Assembly: GCF_000744655.1 (NCBI RefSeq)
Contig: NZ_JQMJ01000004.1
Coordinates: forward strand, 1,054,001 to 1,118,000
Direction of reading: 5' to 3'
Source: Streptacidiphilus rugosus AM-16
Lineage (GTDB): Bacteria > Actinomycetota > Actinomycetes > Streptomycetales > Streptomycetaceae
Length of the DNA stretch: 64,000 nt
Shown: in pieces, positions 41,022 through 49,955 of the stretch
Layout of the letters: the number at the start of each line of letters is the position of its first letter
How positions within the stretch are numbered: the first letter of the stretch is position 1
Notes under the pieces: generated by a model
Seen by the model: only the letters and a program-made list of their open reading frames with translations
Database searches by the model: none
Told to the model about the DNA's origin: nothing
Made by a program: the position numbers and the translations under genes

Positions 41022-41983
41022 CGGGTACCACGCTCCTGGGAGGCGTACACGGCGAAGCAGATGATGGCGGCCTCCACGATCTGGGTGACGGAGGTGTGCA
41101 CGTTGTGCTGGGTCAGCACGGCGCTGATCAGCTGCATGAACAGCGCCCCGGCGACGGTGCCGAGCACCCGCACCCGGCCGCCGGTCAGCGGGGTGCCGCC
41201 GACGACGACGGCGGTGATGGCGTCGAGCTCCATGTTCAGGCCCTGGTTGGCCGGGTCGGCCTCGGCGCCGTGGCCGACGATGAGCGCGCCCGCGAGGGCG
41301 GCGAGAACGCCGGAGAGCAGGTAGACGGTGAGCAGCACCCGGCGCACGGGGAGTCCGGCCAGGCGGCCGGCGCGCCGGTTGTCGCCGACCGCGACCAGCT
41401 GACGTCCGAAGGTGGTGCGGTGCACCAGCACGCCGGTCAGCGCGACGCAGACGGCGGCGAGCCAGGCCATCAGCGGAACCCCGGCGAACCCGTCCGCGCC
41501 GAGCGAGAGCAGGGCGGAGTCGGTGACGGGCTTGGCCGAGCTCCCGTTGACCAGTTCGGCCAGGCCGCGCACCCCGATCATCAGGGCGAGCGTGGCCACG
41601 ATGGGCTGGACCCTGGTGAAGGCGACCATCGCCCCTGCGGCGAGCCCGCTCACCGCGCCGAGCGCGAGGGCGACGAGCAGGGCGACCGGGAGCCCCCAGC
41701 CCAGGTACAGCGGAATGACGGCGGCGGACAGGGCGATGACGGCCCCGACGGAGAGGTCGATCCCCTCGGTGCCGATCACCAGCGCCATGCCGAGGGCGAC
41801 CAGTAGCGTCGGGGCGACCTGGAACAGCTGGATCCGGATGTTGCCCGCGGACAGGAAACCGGTGTCCAACGCGACGGAGACCGCGAACAGCACGACGAGC
41901 GCGGCGTAGACGCCGTAGCTCTGGAGCAGTCGCAGGCTGCGGTCACGGTCACGGACGATGTCCGCGAATCCGAGGGCGGTCAT
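41018..41983 (-). CDS. ytfT: Sugar ABC transporter permease (YtfT-like)
   Basis: A protein of 321 residues of the same permease family as the downstream gene. The signature LLVALGMALVIGTEGIDLSV followed by GAVIALSAAVIPLYLG lies at residues about 65-100, and the C-terminal coupling block is ELDAITAVVVGGTPLTGGRV then RVLGTVAGALFMQLISAVL. Overlaps of four bases with the ATPase gene upstream and the second permease downstream (ATGA in both) show tight operon coupling. The substrate is probably a furanose or pentose sugar. Confidence 0.85.
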   Translation of the reverse strand: MTALGFADIVRDRDRSLRLLQSYGVYAALVVLFAVSVALDTGFLSAGNIRIQLFQVAPTLLVALGMALVIGTEGIDLSVGAVIALSAAVIPLYLGWGLPVALLVALALGAVSGLAAGAMVAFTRVQPIVATLALMIGVRGLAELVNGSSAKPVTDSALLSLGADGFAGVPLMAWLAAVCVALTGVLVHRTTFGRQLVAVGDNRRAGRLAGLPVRRVLLTVYLLSGVLAALAGALIVGHGAEADPANQGLNMELDAITAVVVGGTPLTGGRVRVLGTVAGALFMQLISAVLTQHNVHTSVTQIVEAAIICFAVYASQERGTR

Positions 41984-44028
41984 CGGGAGGTGCCCTTCCT
42001 CTGGGGGTACTCGGACGCGGCGGATGCCGCGCCAGGCGCGCCGGGATCGGCAGAGCCGCCCGCCTCGGCCATGCCCTTGGGCTCGACGGGATTCCCGTCG
42101 GTTTCCTCGGCCCGGACGAGCACGGCCGCCTCGGCGGCGCCCGGCTCGGCGGAATCGCCGGACACTCGGCGGACCTGCTCCAGATCGGCCTGGTCGGCAT
42201 CCGCGGCCCCGGGCCCTCCGGCTCCGAACTCGGCGGAATAACCGGCCGCATCGGCGGCCCCGCCCTCCCGGGTTCCCGGCTCGGCTGAATCACCGGACAG
42301 GCCGCGGGCCTGCTCCCGACCGGGTGAGTCGGCATCAGCAGCCCCGGGGCCCTCAGCTCCGGACTCGGTGGAATCACCGGCCGTGCCAGGGCCTTGCGCC
42401 GGGGTGCGCGCGCCGGAGGCGGCGGCTTCGGGCGCCTCGCTCGCGGCATGGGCCGCGAGGGTGTCCGGCGCCGGGCCGGACGGGTCCGCCGCGCCTGCGG
42501 CCAGGGCGGTGAGGAGGCCGGATTCGCTGACCTGGTCGCCCGTCAGTTCACCGACGACCGTGCCGTCCTTCAGGACGACCACGCGGTCCGAGCCCTCGAT
42601 CAGTTCCTCCGGGTCGGAGGAGATCAGCAGGACGCCGAGGCCGTCCGCCGCCAGTTCGTCGATGAGGGCCTGGACCTCGGCCTTCGCGCCGACGTCGATG
42701 CCGCGGGTCGGCTCGTCCAGCAGCAGCACCTCGGGGTCGAGGCAGAGCCAGCGGGCGAGCAGTACCTTCTGCTGGTTGCCGCCGGAGAGGTCGCTGACCT
42801 TCTGGTCCGGGCCGGAGGTCTTGATCCGCAGCCGCCGCACGAAGCGGTCGACGATCTCGTCCTGGCGGGCGCGGGACACCACGCCCGCACGGGAGAGGCG
42901 GGGCAGGGCGGCGAGCACGATGTTCTCGCGGACGGAGAGGTTCGGGATGATCCCCTCGACCTTGCGGTCCTCCGGCAGCAGCACCACGCCCGCGCGGATC
43001 GCCGCGGCCGGGCTGCGCCGGGTCAACAGGCGGCCGGCCACCTCGACGCGGCCCGCGGCCGCGCCCAGCGCGCCGACGACCGCCTTGGCGGTCTCACTGC
43101 GTCCGGAGCCCAGCAGGCCGCCGAGCCCGACCACCTCGCCCGCGTGCACGTCGAAGGAGACGCCGTCGATCCGGTGGCGGACCGTCAGTCCTTCGGCGCG
43201 CAGCGCGGGCGTCCCGTCGGCGTGGCGGCGGTGTGCGCTCCCGAACGCGGTGGTGCCCTTGGCGCGCACCACGCTCTGCTCCCGGCCGAGCATCAGGGAG
43301 ACCAGTTCCAGCCGTTGCAGCCCGGCCAGCTCGCCGCTGTGCACGACCCGGCCGTCGCGCAGCACGGTCACCTGGTCGCAGACGGCGTAGAGCTCGTCGA
43401 GCCTGTGGCTGACGTAGACGACGGCGATGCCCTGGGCGGTGAGGCCCCGGATGACCCGGAAGAGCGTCTCCACCTCGCGCGGTTCGAGCGAGGAGGTGGG
43501 CTCGTCCATGATCACGACGCGGGCATCGACCTGCACGGCGCGGGCCAGTGCCACCATCTGCTGCGCGCCCAGCCCCAGCGTCTGCAGCGGACGGGTGACG
43601 TCCACGTCGACGCCGTAGCGGGCCAGGACCTGCGCGGCCTCGCGGTTCATCCGGCGGACCTCGAGCAGCCCGAGGCGGCGCGGTTCCCGGCCCAGGAAGA
43701 GGTTGCGCGCCACCGACATCATCGGGACGAGGTTGACCTCCTGGTAGATGGTGGAGATCCCCGCCTTCTGCGCCTCCAGCGGGCTGCGGAACTCCCGCTC
43801 CCGGCCGCCGAAGCGCAGGCCTCCGGCGTCGGGCCGGTGGACGCCGGTCATCACCTTGATCAGCGTCGACTTGCCGGCGCCGTTCTCTCCGACGAGCGCG
43901 TGCACCTGGCCGGCGCGCAGCGTCAGGTTCACCCCCTGCAGGGCGTGGACGCCGGCGAAGCTCTTGTCGATCCCGGACGCCTCCAGGACGGGGTGGTCGG
44001 CCGGGTCGGTGCGGTCCGCGAGGACCAT
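41980..44028 (-). CDS. ytfR: Sugar ABC transporter ATP-binding protein with long C-terminal extension (YtfR-like)
   Basis: A protein of 682 residues. Two fused nucleotide-binding domains power the importer. The first has Walker A GENGAGKSTLIKV, signature LGAQQMVALARAV and Walker B VVIMDEPTSS (residues about 40-175). The second has the degenerate Walker A-like GGLLGSGRSETAKAVVG, SGGNQQKVLLARWL and LLLDEPTRGIDVG (about 295-430), as in RbsA/YtfR. The family ends near residue 510. Here about 170 residues follow that are Ala/Gly/Pro/Glu/Asp-rich with repeats such as GPGAADAD and SGDSAEPG, ending YPQRKGTSR. I see no domain in the tail. It is overlapped by the YtfT permease gene. Confidence 0.85.
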   Translation of the reverse strand: MVLADRTDPADHPVLEASGIDKSFAGVHALQGVNLTLRAGQVHALVGENGAGKSTLIKVMTGVHRPDAGGLRFGGREREFRSPLEAQKAGISTIYQEVNLVPMMSVARNLFLGREPRRLGLLEVRRMNREAAQVLARYGVDVDVTRPLQTLGLGAQQMVALARAVQVDARVVIMDEPTSSLEPREVETLFRVIRGLTAQGIAVVYVSHRLDELYAVCDQVTVLRDGRVVHSGELAGLQRLELVSLMLGREQSVVRAKGTTAFGSAHRRHADGTPALRAEGLTVRHRIDGVSFDVHAGEVVGLGGLLGSGRSETAKAVVGALGAAAGRVEVAGRLLTRRSPAAAIRAGVVLLPEDRKVEGIIPNLSVRENIVLAALPRLSRAGVVSRARQDEIVDRFVRRLRIKTSGPDQKVSDLSGGNQQKVLLARWLCLDPEVLLLDEPTRGIDVGAKAEVQALIDELAADGLGVLLISSDPEELIEGSDRVVVLKDGTVVGELTGDQVSESGLLTALAAGAADPSGPAPDTLAAHAASEAPEAAASGARTPAQGPGTAGDSTESGAEGPGAADADSPGREQARGLSGDSAEPGTREGGAADAAGYSAEFGAGGPGAADADQADLEQVRRVSGDSAEPGAAEAAVLVRAEETDGNPVEPKGMAEAGGSADPGAPGAASAASEYPQRKGTSR

Positions 44029-44116
44029 GTCGCACCTCCTCCTTCGGGGGCGGGCGCGGGGAGACGGCGGCGCGCTGCGGACGCCGTCTCCCGGTGCGCG
44101 GGTGGTGGCAGCTCCG

Positions 44117-45232
44117 TCAGTAGACGAGGCCCTGGGCCAGCGCCTGCTGGGCGTTGGCGCTGGTGAAGTGGCCGTCCTTGATGATCACCTTGGACTGGAC
44201 GCCGGTGCCGCCGTAGAGGTCCTGGAGGGACTGGAAGGCGAGCGGTCCGAAGCGCGGGTTGGTTTCGATGTCGGCGACCAGCTGCCCGGCGACGACGTCC
44301 TGTACGGCCTGCTGGATCCCGTCGATCGAGACGATCTTTATGTCCTTGCCCGGGGTCTTCCCGGCGGAACGGATCGCCTGGATCGCACCGAGGGCCATCT
44401 CGTCGTTCTCGGCGTAGACGGCGTTGATGTCCGGGTGCGCCTGGAGCAGCTGCTCCATGACCTTCTGGCCGTCGGTCTGGTCGAAGTTGCCGGTCTGCGA
44501 GGCCACGACCTGGATGTTCGGGTACTTGGCCTTGACCTCGTCGAGGAAGCCGTTGGTGCGGTCGGTGGAGACGTTGTTGCCGGGGGTGCCTGAGAGGATC
44601 GCCACGTGGGCGGTGCTGTCGGTCGCGCCCGCCAGGTCGTCGGCGGCGATCTGCGCCTGGCCGTAGAAGTTGGAGCCGATGAACGCCACAAAGTCGCTGC
44701 AGGCGGAGCCGGTGACGGTTCTGTCGATGGTGAGCACCGGGATCTTCTTGGCCTTGGCCTGGGCCAGCGCCGGTCCGAGGCCGTCTGAGTTCTCCGGAGC
44801 CACGCTCAGCACCTTCGCGCCCTGCGCGATCATGTCCTCGATCTGCGAGTTCTGCGCGTTGACGTCGGCGTTGGCGTTGCGCTCGATCAGCTTGACGCCC
44901 AGCTTCTTGGCCTGGGCCTCGATGCTGGAGGTCTCGGTGGCGCGGAACGGGTTGCTGGTGGACTCGGACTGGGAGAACCCGACGATCGTCCTGCCGTCGG
45001 TGATGTCCAGCTTCGGGACGCCGCCGCCGTAACTCTGGTACGTGCAGGCGGGCCCGGCGGCGCTCGCCGAGGGCGAGACCACCTGCTGGGCGGCCGCGGA
45101 GTTCTCCGCGCTCGCGGAGGAGCCGCCGGAGGCCGTGGTGGAGCCGGCGTTCGTGCAGGCGGCCGCCGTCAGGCAGAGGCCCGCGGCGAGCAGGGCGGCG
45201 ACGGGGGTCTTGGCGCGCAGGGTGGGGTTCAT
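44117..45232 (-). CDS. ytfQ: Sugar ABC transporter substrate-binding protein (YtfQ-like lipoprotein)
   Basis: A protein of 371 residues from ATG 45232. The lipobox is ALLAAGLCLTAAAC (Cys near residue 25), followed by a Ser/Ala linker. The periplasmic-binding-protein fold begins TIVGFSQSESTSNPFRATET, close to the YtfQ motif VGFSQ-x-G/S-ES-x-WR, and continues with LSVAPENSDGLGPALAQAKA, IPVLTIDRTVTGS, FIGSNFYGQAQIAADDL and MALGAIQAIRSAGKTPGKDI. YtfQ binds galactofuranose; arabinofuranose or arabinose is also plausible given the neighbouring arabinofuranosidase. First gene of the transporter operon, with two candidate operators upstream. Confidence 0.85.
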   Translation of the reverse strand: MNPTLRAKTPVAALLAAGLCLTAAACTNAGSTTASGGSSASAENSAAAQQVVSPSASAAGPACTYQSYGGGVPKLDITDGRTIVGFSQSESTSNPFRATETSSIEAQAKKLGVKLIERNANADVNAQNSQIEDMIAQGAKVLSVAPENSDGLGPALAQAKAKKIPVLTIDRTVTGSACSDFVAFIGSNFYGQAQIAADDLAGATDSTAHVAILSGTPGNNVSTDRTNGFLDEVKAKYPNIQVVASQTGNFDQTDGQKVMEQLLQAHPDINAVYAENDEMALGAIQAIRSAGKTPGKDIKIVSIDGIQQAVQDVVAGQLVADIETNPRFGPLAFQSLQDLYGGTGVQSKVIIKDGHFTSANAQQALAQGLVY

Positions 45233-45326
45233 GCGCCCGATCACATCCTTGACTGCGAGAGGGAAGGGTGGAGGAAGGTGCGCGAGGGGCACGGCGGGGG
45301 CGTCCGCGGCTGCCTGACTACCCGCC

Positions 45327-45346
45327 GGTTTCCAACGATGTAGAGG
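45327..45346. promoter_or_regulatory. LacI-type operator candidate upstream of the sugar importer
   Basis: The stretch contains GTTTCCAACGATGTAG, whose CAACG-TTG-like centre is typical of LacI operators. A second copy, GTTTCCAACGTTGTGC, lies at 45559-45574, and a related motif occurs at 36285-36298 in front of the GH54 and LacI genes. Confidence 0.5.
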
Positions 45347-45556
45347 ACCATGAAGCATGGCCGACTCGCTGTCAAGAACCTTGGTGCGAAGGGTGCTTGA
45401 CCTCCCCTCGGTTGAACGGGCGCGAAGGTTCAGGCATTTCACCAGGTCATTGCCGCCCTGAGGAGGATCCGTCGGGCCCGCGCGCAGAGTGTCCGAGATG
45501 GCCGGTGAGCGAGAGGTCTGGACAAGCCCTGAGCAGCGTGCTGTCATGCTCGTGTC

Positions 45557-45576
45557 CTGTTTCCAACGTTGTGCAA
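45557..45576. promoter_or_regulatory. Second LacI-type operator candidate
   Basis: The stretch contains GTTTCCAACGTTGTGC, with the self-complementary centre CAACGTTG. It lies about 230 bp further from the transporter operon than the first site. The spacing allows DNA looping by a LacI-type tetramer or dimer pair. Confidence 0.45.
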
Positions 45577-46055
45577 AAGGGCGGGGCGCGCAGCGCGCAC
45601 CCAGCCCCTCCTGGCAAGTGGTCGGATCAGCCGGTGAACGTGTGGTGCGGCATCGTGTTCCGGTACGTCTGTGTGGAGGGCTGGTCGTCGAACCAGTGGC
45701 CGAGCACCTGCCCGACCGGAACGGTCACCGGCTGCTCCGCGCTGACGTCACTTTCCGCGACCTGGCAGACCTGCTCTCACGGTGCGCCGGGGGGTGCACG
45801 CCGAGGAGGAGGCGCGCCGAGACGCGCCGTCTCCCCCGTCGGCCCTCCGCCCCGTGGCCCGACCGACCATCGGGCCCGTCCGGGGCCTCGGTGAGCCAAC
45901 GCCCGGGGCCCCGGACAATCCCCGAGCCGGCCAGAGCCCCCAGAGTCACCGGGACCTGGGCCATGTGATGCTCACGCAGTTCGTGCGTGAACATGGGGAA
46001 CCTCCTCCCCCGGATTGTGGCTCACCGGTCTTCCGGGGCGGCCTTGGAGCGCCTG

Positions 46056-46241
46056 AAGTTGTGCTGTTTCAGGCAGCGGGTGGCTCCGCTGTTGCCACCC
46101 GCTCCCGAGCGATGCCGCCGCCTCCCCGGACGACTGCGGATTCCCGACCGAGCGGCACTCGCTGGCGTCATGTACGTGCTGCGGACCGGTGCCGCATGGC
46201 GCGACGTCCCTAGGCGACTGACCCTCGCCAGTCCCGAGTAG
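46056..46241 (+). pseudogene. IS5-family transposase remnant (N-terminal DUF4096-like fragment)
   Basis: The frame ending at TAG 46239-46241 contains RVAPLLPPAPERCRRLPGRL and IPDRAALAGVMYVLRTGAAW then RDVPR, which matches the first 60 residues of IS5-type transposases (PLLP, PGR, DRAALAGI-x-YVLRTG-x-AWRDVP). The remaining two-thirds of the transposase, including the DDE catalytic core, is missing. No terminal inverted repeats could be paired. It is a scar of a mobile element directly upstream of the GH18-like gene. Confidence 0.8.
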
Positions 46242-46330
46242 GTACAGACCATTGACGGAGTGTCGGACTCCACTCCACCCTGTGATCCACGCACGCACCC
46301 CCCACAGTCCCTGTCCCCTGGAGGCAAGGA

Positions 46331-47437
46331 ATGCGCATGCACACAGGCCGTCTCAAATCTCTGGCAGGAGCCGCTCTCCTGGTGGGCGCGGCGGTGACCG
46401 GGACGGCCGCCGCGCCCGCGGCGCAGGCGGCAGCCGCGTCCTCGATTCAGGTCTACGGGGCGTGGCACTGCGGTAACGATGCCTGTACCTGGGGCACCGT
46501 CCGCAACATGACCGACTTCGACACCAACAACCACTGGCTGATCGACCGCGGCGACGGACACCCGTCCGTCAACCTCGTCGTCCTCGCCTTCGTCGACCCG
46601 CTCAAGCTGCTCAACAGCACCAACGACTCCGGCGACGTCAACGGCGCACCGGTCGGCATGAACCAGGCCGTGGTCAACTACTTCACCAGCCACGGCGTTC
46701 GCGTGATGCTCTCGATCGGCGGGATCACCTACACCGGCAACTGGGACACCGCCCTCAGCCAGAACCCCACTCTGCTGGGGCAGAAGGCCGCAGCTCTGGC
46801 CACGCAACTCGGTGTCGGCATGGAGATCGACTACGAGAACTCCTCCAGCCCCGACGTTACCGGCCTGCAGTCCTTCATCACTGCCTACCGGGCCGCCCAC
46901 CCTTACGACGCGACCGGTTCGAATCCGGCCGCACGTCTGACGATCGACCTCGCCGCCGGCGACCGCTACCTGATCGCGCTGACCCAGTACGCCACCCCGA
47001 ACTGGCTCAGCACCGCCAACCCCGTGCTCGATTACGCCAACGCGATGGTTCCCAACAAGCAGCCCTCGACCAGCGGAGCCGAGTCGAACTGGCAGGAGCA
47101 CATCACCGGCAAGCCGAACTACAGCCCGCCGATCGCCCCGCTCGCCCCCGCGAAGTTCACCGGCAGCGTCTACCTCGCGGGCCAGCCCCAGGTACTGCCC
47201 GAGTGCAACAACTTCGCGTCCTCGCTGGAGAACACCACCGGCAGCTGGCTCCAGGCGGCGGCCCCTGCAGGCGCCGGGTCCACCTCCGGGATGCTCGGCT
47301 ACATGTTCTGGGCCGCTGAGATGCCCTCCACCCGCGGCGTCACCACGGACCCGCCCAACACCTGCCAGGGCGGCGTCGGCGTCGGCTCCAGCACCTACAA
47401 CGTCCCCGTCCCGATGCCCGCGCTCCGCCAGAACTGA
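46331..47437 (+). CDS. Secreted GH18-like glycosidase (chitinase/endoglucosaminidase fold)
   Basis: A protein of 368 residues with a Sec signal peptide (to about residue 36, APAAQAAAA). The TIM-barrel strands SIQVYGAWHC, VNLVVLAFVDPL, GVRVMLSIGG and GVGMEIDYEN are in GH18 order. The catalytic DxxDxDxE motif is altered to G-V-G-M-E-I-D-Y-E: the terminal Glu and the preceding Asp are kept, but the two upstream Asp are replaced. SIGG is intact. Activity on chitin, peptidoglycan or poly-GlcNAc is plausible but not assured. It is convergent with the MatB-like gene, 10 bp apart. Confidence 0.75.
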   Translation: MRMHTGRLKSLAGAALLVGAAVTGTAAAPAAQAAAASSIQVYGAWHCGNDACTWGTVRNMTDFDTNNHWLIDRGDGHPSVNLVVLAFVDPLKLLNSTNDSGDVNGAPVGMNQAVVNYFTSHGVRVMLSIGGITYTGNWDTALSQNPTLLGQKAAALATQLGVGMEIDYENSSSPDVTGLQSFITAYRAAHPYDATGSNPAARLTIDLAAGDRYLIALTQYATPNWLSTANPVLDYANAMVPNKQPSTSGAESNWQEHITGKPNYSPPIAPLAPAKFTGSVYLAGQPQVLPECNNFASSLENTTGSWLQAAAPAGAGSTSGMLGYMFWAAEMPSTRGVTTDPPNTCQGGVGVGSSTYNVPVPMPALRQN

Positions 47438-47447
47438 CCGTCGGGCC

Positions 47448-49955
47448 TCAGCCCGACCAGTGCCCCGACTGCGGGTCCTGACCATTGGGCCAGGACCCGT
47501 AAGGCGGCTGAACGACCTGCTGCTCGGGCCAGTGGCCCGACTGGTGCGGGTACTGCGGCGGCTGCACGTAGCCGGGCTGCTGCGGGTACGCCTGGGGAAC
47601 CGGTTCGTAGTACGAAGGCTCCGGGCTGCCCGCCGCGTAGAACGTGGGCTGCGTCTCGGCGCGCACCTCGTCCAGCCACTCTTGGCCCAGGTTCAAGCCG
47701 GACCCCTGCCCGGGGATCGGGATGTTGGTCAGCTGCGTCCCCGGTCCGGTCTGGGTGAAGCTCCCGACCGGCGCGCCCAGGCCGGTCGGGGCCTGGAGGG
47801 AGCCGTAGCGTTCCATCCGCTGCCAGCGCAGCCGGACGCCGGCCACGGCCGTGATCGCGGACTGGATCACCACCAGGTACATCAGCTGCCGGTAGACGAA
47901 CTGCTGCAGCGGCAGGCTCCACAGCGCACCGGGGCGCTCGCCGTCCAGGCGGAACGCGTAGAGCCCCATCAGCAGTTGCAGGGCCAGGAAGCCGAACCAG
48001 AGACCGAGCACGTGCCAGGGGTCGAGGAAGACCAGCCCGTAGAGCGCGAAGATGTCCACCACCGGCGCCAGCAGCGGCAGCAGCACCTGGAAGAGCAGCA
48101 GGTAGCCGAGGCCGCGGCGGCCCAGCTTGCCCGCCGCGCCGCCCTGGAGCAGCGCGCCGCGGTGCTTCCACATCGCCTGCATCGTGCCGTAGCACCAGCG
48201 GTAGCGCTGCCTCCACAGCGCCCCCAGCGACGCCGGGGCCTCGGTCCAGGCGACGGCCTGCTCCTCGTAGACCACCCGCCAACCGTCCCGGCACAACGCC
48301 ATGGTCAGGTCGGTGTCCTCCGCCAAGGTGTCCTCCGCCAGGCCGCCGACCCGTTCCAGCGCCTCGCGGCGGAAGCCGCCGACCGCGCCGGGCACGGTGG
48401 GCATGCACTCGGCCAGGTCGAAGAGCCTGCGGTCCAGGTTGAAGCCGACCACGTACTCGATGTGCTGCCAGCGCCCCAGCAGACCACCACGGTTGACCAC
48501 CTTCGCGTTGCCCGACACCGCGCCCACCTTGGGGTCGGCGAAAGGCTGGATCAGCTTCCTGACCGCGTCCGGTTCGAAGACCGTGTCGCCGTCCACCATC
48601 ACCAGCAGGTCGAACGAGGCGTTCGCGATGCCGGTGTTCAGAGCGGAGGGCTTGCCGCCGTTCTCCTTGCGGATCACCCGCACCCCGGGCAGACCCAGTG
48701 ACTCGGCGATGTCCGCGGTGCCGTCCGAGGAGCCGTCGTCCACGACCAGGATCTCCACCGGATGGTCCTGTGCCACCAGCGAGCGCACCGCCGCCTCGAT
48801 GCCCGCGCTCTCGTTGTAGGCGGGCACGATCACCGTCGCCGGCTCGGTGACGGGGTCACCCCAGGCGTACTGCGAGAGGCGCTTGTGGCGCCGGGCCGCG
48901 ATCACACTGACCACGGCGCGCAACACGCTCAGGCCGCCGGCCGCGTACATGAACCAGCCGAGGACCGTCAGCAGCCAGTGGCTGCCCAGCAGTGCCCAGA
49001 TCAGCGCCAGGCCCGTCCAGTGGTCCACCGAGGGCGCCTTGGTCATCGGTGCGGAGAGCCCGGTCGTCGCGCTGACCGTGCCGACCGTGAGCCCTTGCTG
49101 CTGGTACCGCGTCAGCAATCGATCGAGTGCCGCCACGGACTGCGAGCGATCCCCGCCCGCGTCGTGCATGAGCACCACCTGCCCAATGGGCAGCTTTCCG
49201 CTCCGCACACCTGGGAGAGCGCCGTTGGCGACGATCTTCGCTACGCCGGGGCGCTGCCAGTCCTCGGTGTCCCGCGTGGTCAGGACGGTCAGGTAGCCCT
49301 CGCTGCCGGCCTGCTGGACCGCCGCCCAGTCGGCGTCGTCGAGCGAGTCGTTGCCCGCCGAGTAGGGCGGACGCAGCAACGTCGTGGTCCGCCCGGTCGC
49401 CCCGGCGATGGCCAGCTGCGTCTCACGCAACTGCAGCGTGCGCTGCCACGCCGGGATCAGGCCCAGATTCGGGTGGGTGAAGGTGTGCACCCCGAGCTCG
49501 TTGCCGTCCGCCACGATCTGCGACGTCACGCCGGGATGGGCGCTGACGTTCTCGCCGATCACGAAGAAGGTCGCGTGCACGCCGTGCCGGCGCAGCACCG
49601 CAAGGATCTGCGGGGTCCACGTCGGGTCCGGACCGTCGTCGAAGGTCAGCGCGACGGTGCCCGGCCGCGGGCGCGCGGTACGCGGCGTCCCGGCCGCCCC
49701 GCCCTGGGGGGCGAGCACCGGCCCACCACCGACGACCGCGCCCGGAACGTGCACGGATGTCCCCTGCGTCATGCCCGCACCGTCCGGCGTGCTGCCGAAC
49801 ATGTGCTGGGTGTAGCCCTCGATAAGCAGCGCAAGCGTCAGCGTCACCGCGAGCGTGCCGAGCAGCAGCCAGTGCGTCCGCAGCGGCACCTCACGGACCG
49901 AACGACGCCGACCGCGACGAGCCGAGGGAGAAGAAGCATTCATGGTGCGGCTCAC
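47448..49955 (-). CDS. matB: MatB-like bifunctional polysaccharide deacetylase/glycosyltransferase 2
   Basis: A protein of 835 residues. Order: a cytoplasmic basic start, a transmembrane helix (residues about 27-47), an extracellular NodB deacetylase domain (GTVALTFDDGPDPTWTPQIL near residue 100; HTFTHPNLG metal-binding His; LRPPYSAGNDS), two membrane helices, then a cytoplasmic GT2 domain (VIVPAYNESAGIE, VVDDGSSDGT, MVDGDTVFEPDA, EDTDLTMAL, and the processive QRYRWCYGT motif), more helices and a Pro/Gln/Tyr-rich tail. MatB proteins of Streptomyces make a poly-N-acetylglucosamine-like glycan that causes mycelial aggregation. Its GTG start overlaps the upstream small gene. Confidence 0.85.
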   Translation of the reverse strand: MSRTMNASSPSARRGRRRSVREVPLRTHWLLLGTLAVTLTLALLIEGYTQHMFGSTPDGAGMTQGTSVHVPGAVVGGGPVLAPQGGAAGTPRTARPRPGTVALTFDDGPDPTWTPQILAVLRRHGVHATFFVIGENVSAHPGVTSQIVADGNELGVHTFTHPNLGLIPAWQRTLQLRETQLAIAGATGRTTTLLRPPYSAGNDSLDDADWAAVQQAGSEGYLTVLTTRDTEDWQRPGVAKIVANGALPGVRSGKLPIGQVVLMHDAGGDRSQSVAALDRLLTRYQQQGLTVGTVSATTGLSAPMTKAPSVDHWTGLALIWALLGSHWLLTVLGWFMYAAGGLSVLRAVVSVIAARRHKRLSQYAWGDPVTEPATVIVPAYNESAGIEAAVRSLVAQDHPVEILVVDDGSSDGTADIAESLGLPGVRVIRKENGGKPSALNTGIANASFDLLVMVDGDTVFEPDAVRKLIQPFADPKVGAVSGNAKVVNRGGLLGRWQHIEYVVGFNLDRRLFDLAECMPTVPGAVGGFRREALERVGGLAEDTLAEDTDLTMALCRDGWRVVYEEQAVAWTEAPASLGALWRQRYRWCYGTMQAMWKHRGALLQGGAAGKLGRRGLGYLLLFQVLLPLLAPVVDIFALYGLVFLDPWHVLGLWFGFLALQLLMGLYAFRLDGERPGALWSLPLQQFVYRQLMYLVVIQSAITAVAGVRLRWQRMERYGSLQAPTGLGAPVGSFTQTGPGTQLTNIPIPGQGSGLNLGQEWLDEVRAETQPTFYAAGSPEPSYYEPVPQAYPQQPGYVQPPQYPHQSGHWPEQQVVQPPYGSWPNGQDPQSGHWSG

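Larger units (their letters stand above)
45233..46055. other. Regulatory and degenerate region upstream of the transporter operon
   Basis: This stretch (about 820 bp) contains the presumed promoter of the binding-protein gene. On the minus strand a TTGACA box (45375-45380) is followed by CATGGT (45352-45357) after a 17-bp spacer, near the operator candidate at 45327-45346. Beyond 45600 the sequence has open frames on several strands with no ribosome-binding site or recognisable domain. It may be decayed DNA, as it ends at a transposase remnant. Confidence 0.45.

Noticed and set aside
45489-45994. Open frames on both strands between the sugar importer and the transposase remnant.
   Set aside because: No ribosome-binding site and no recognisable domain; composition fits random high-GC frames or decayed DNA.
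46916-46929. GGTTCGAATCCGGC resembles a tRNA T-arm.
   Set aside because: It lies inside the GH18-like coding region and no acceptor stem, D-arm or anticodon arm can be paired around it.
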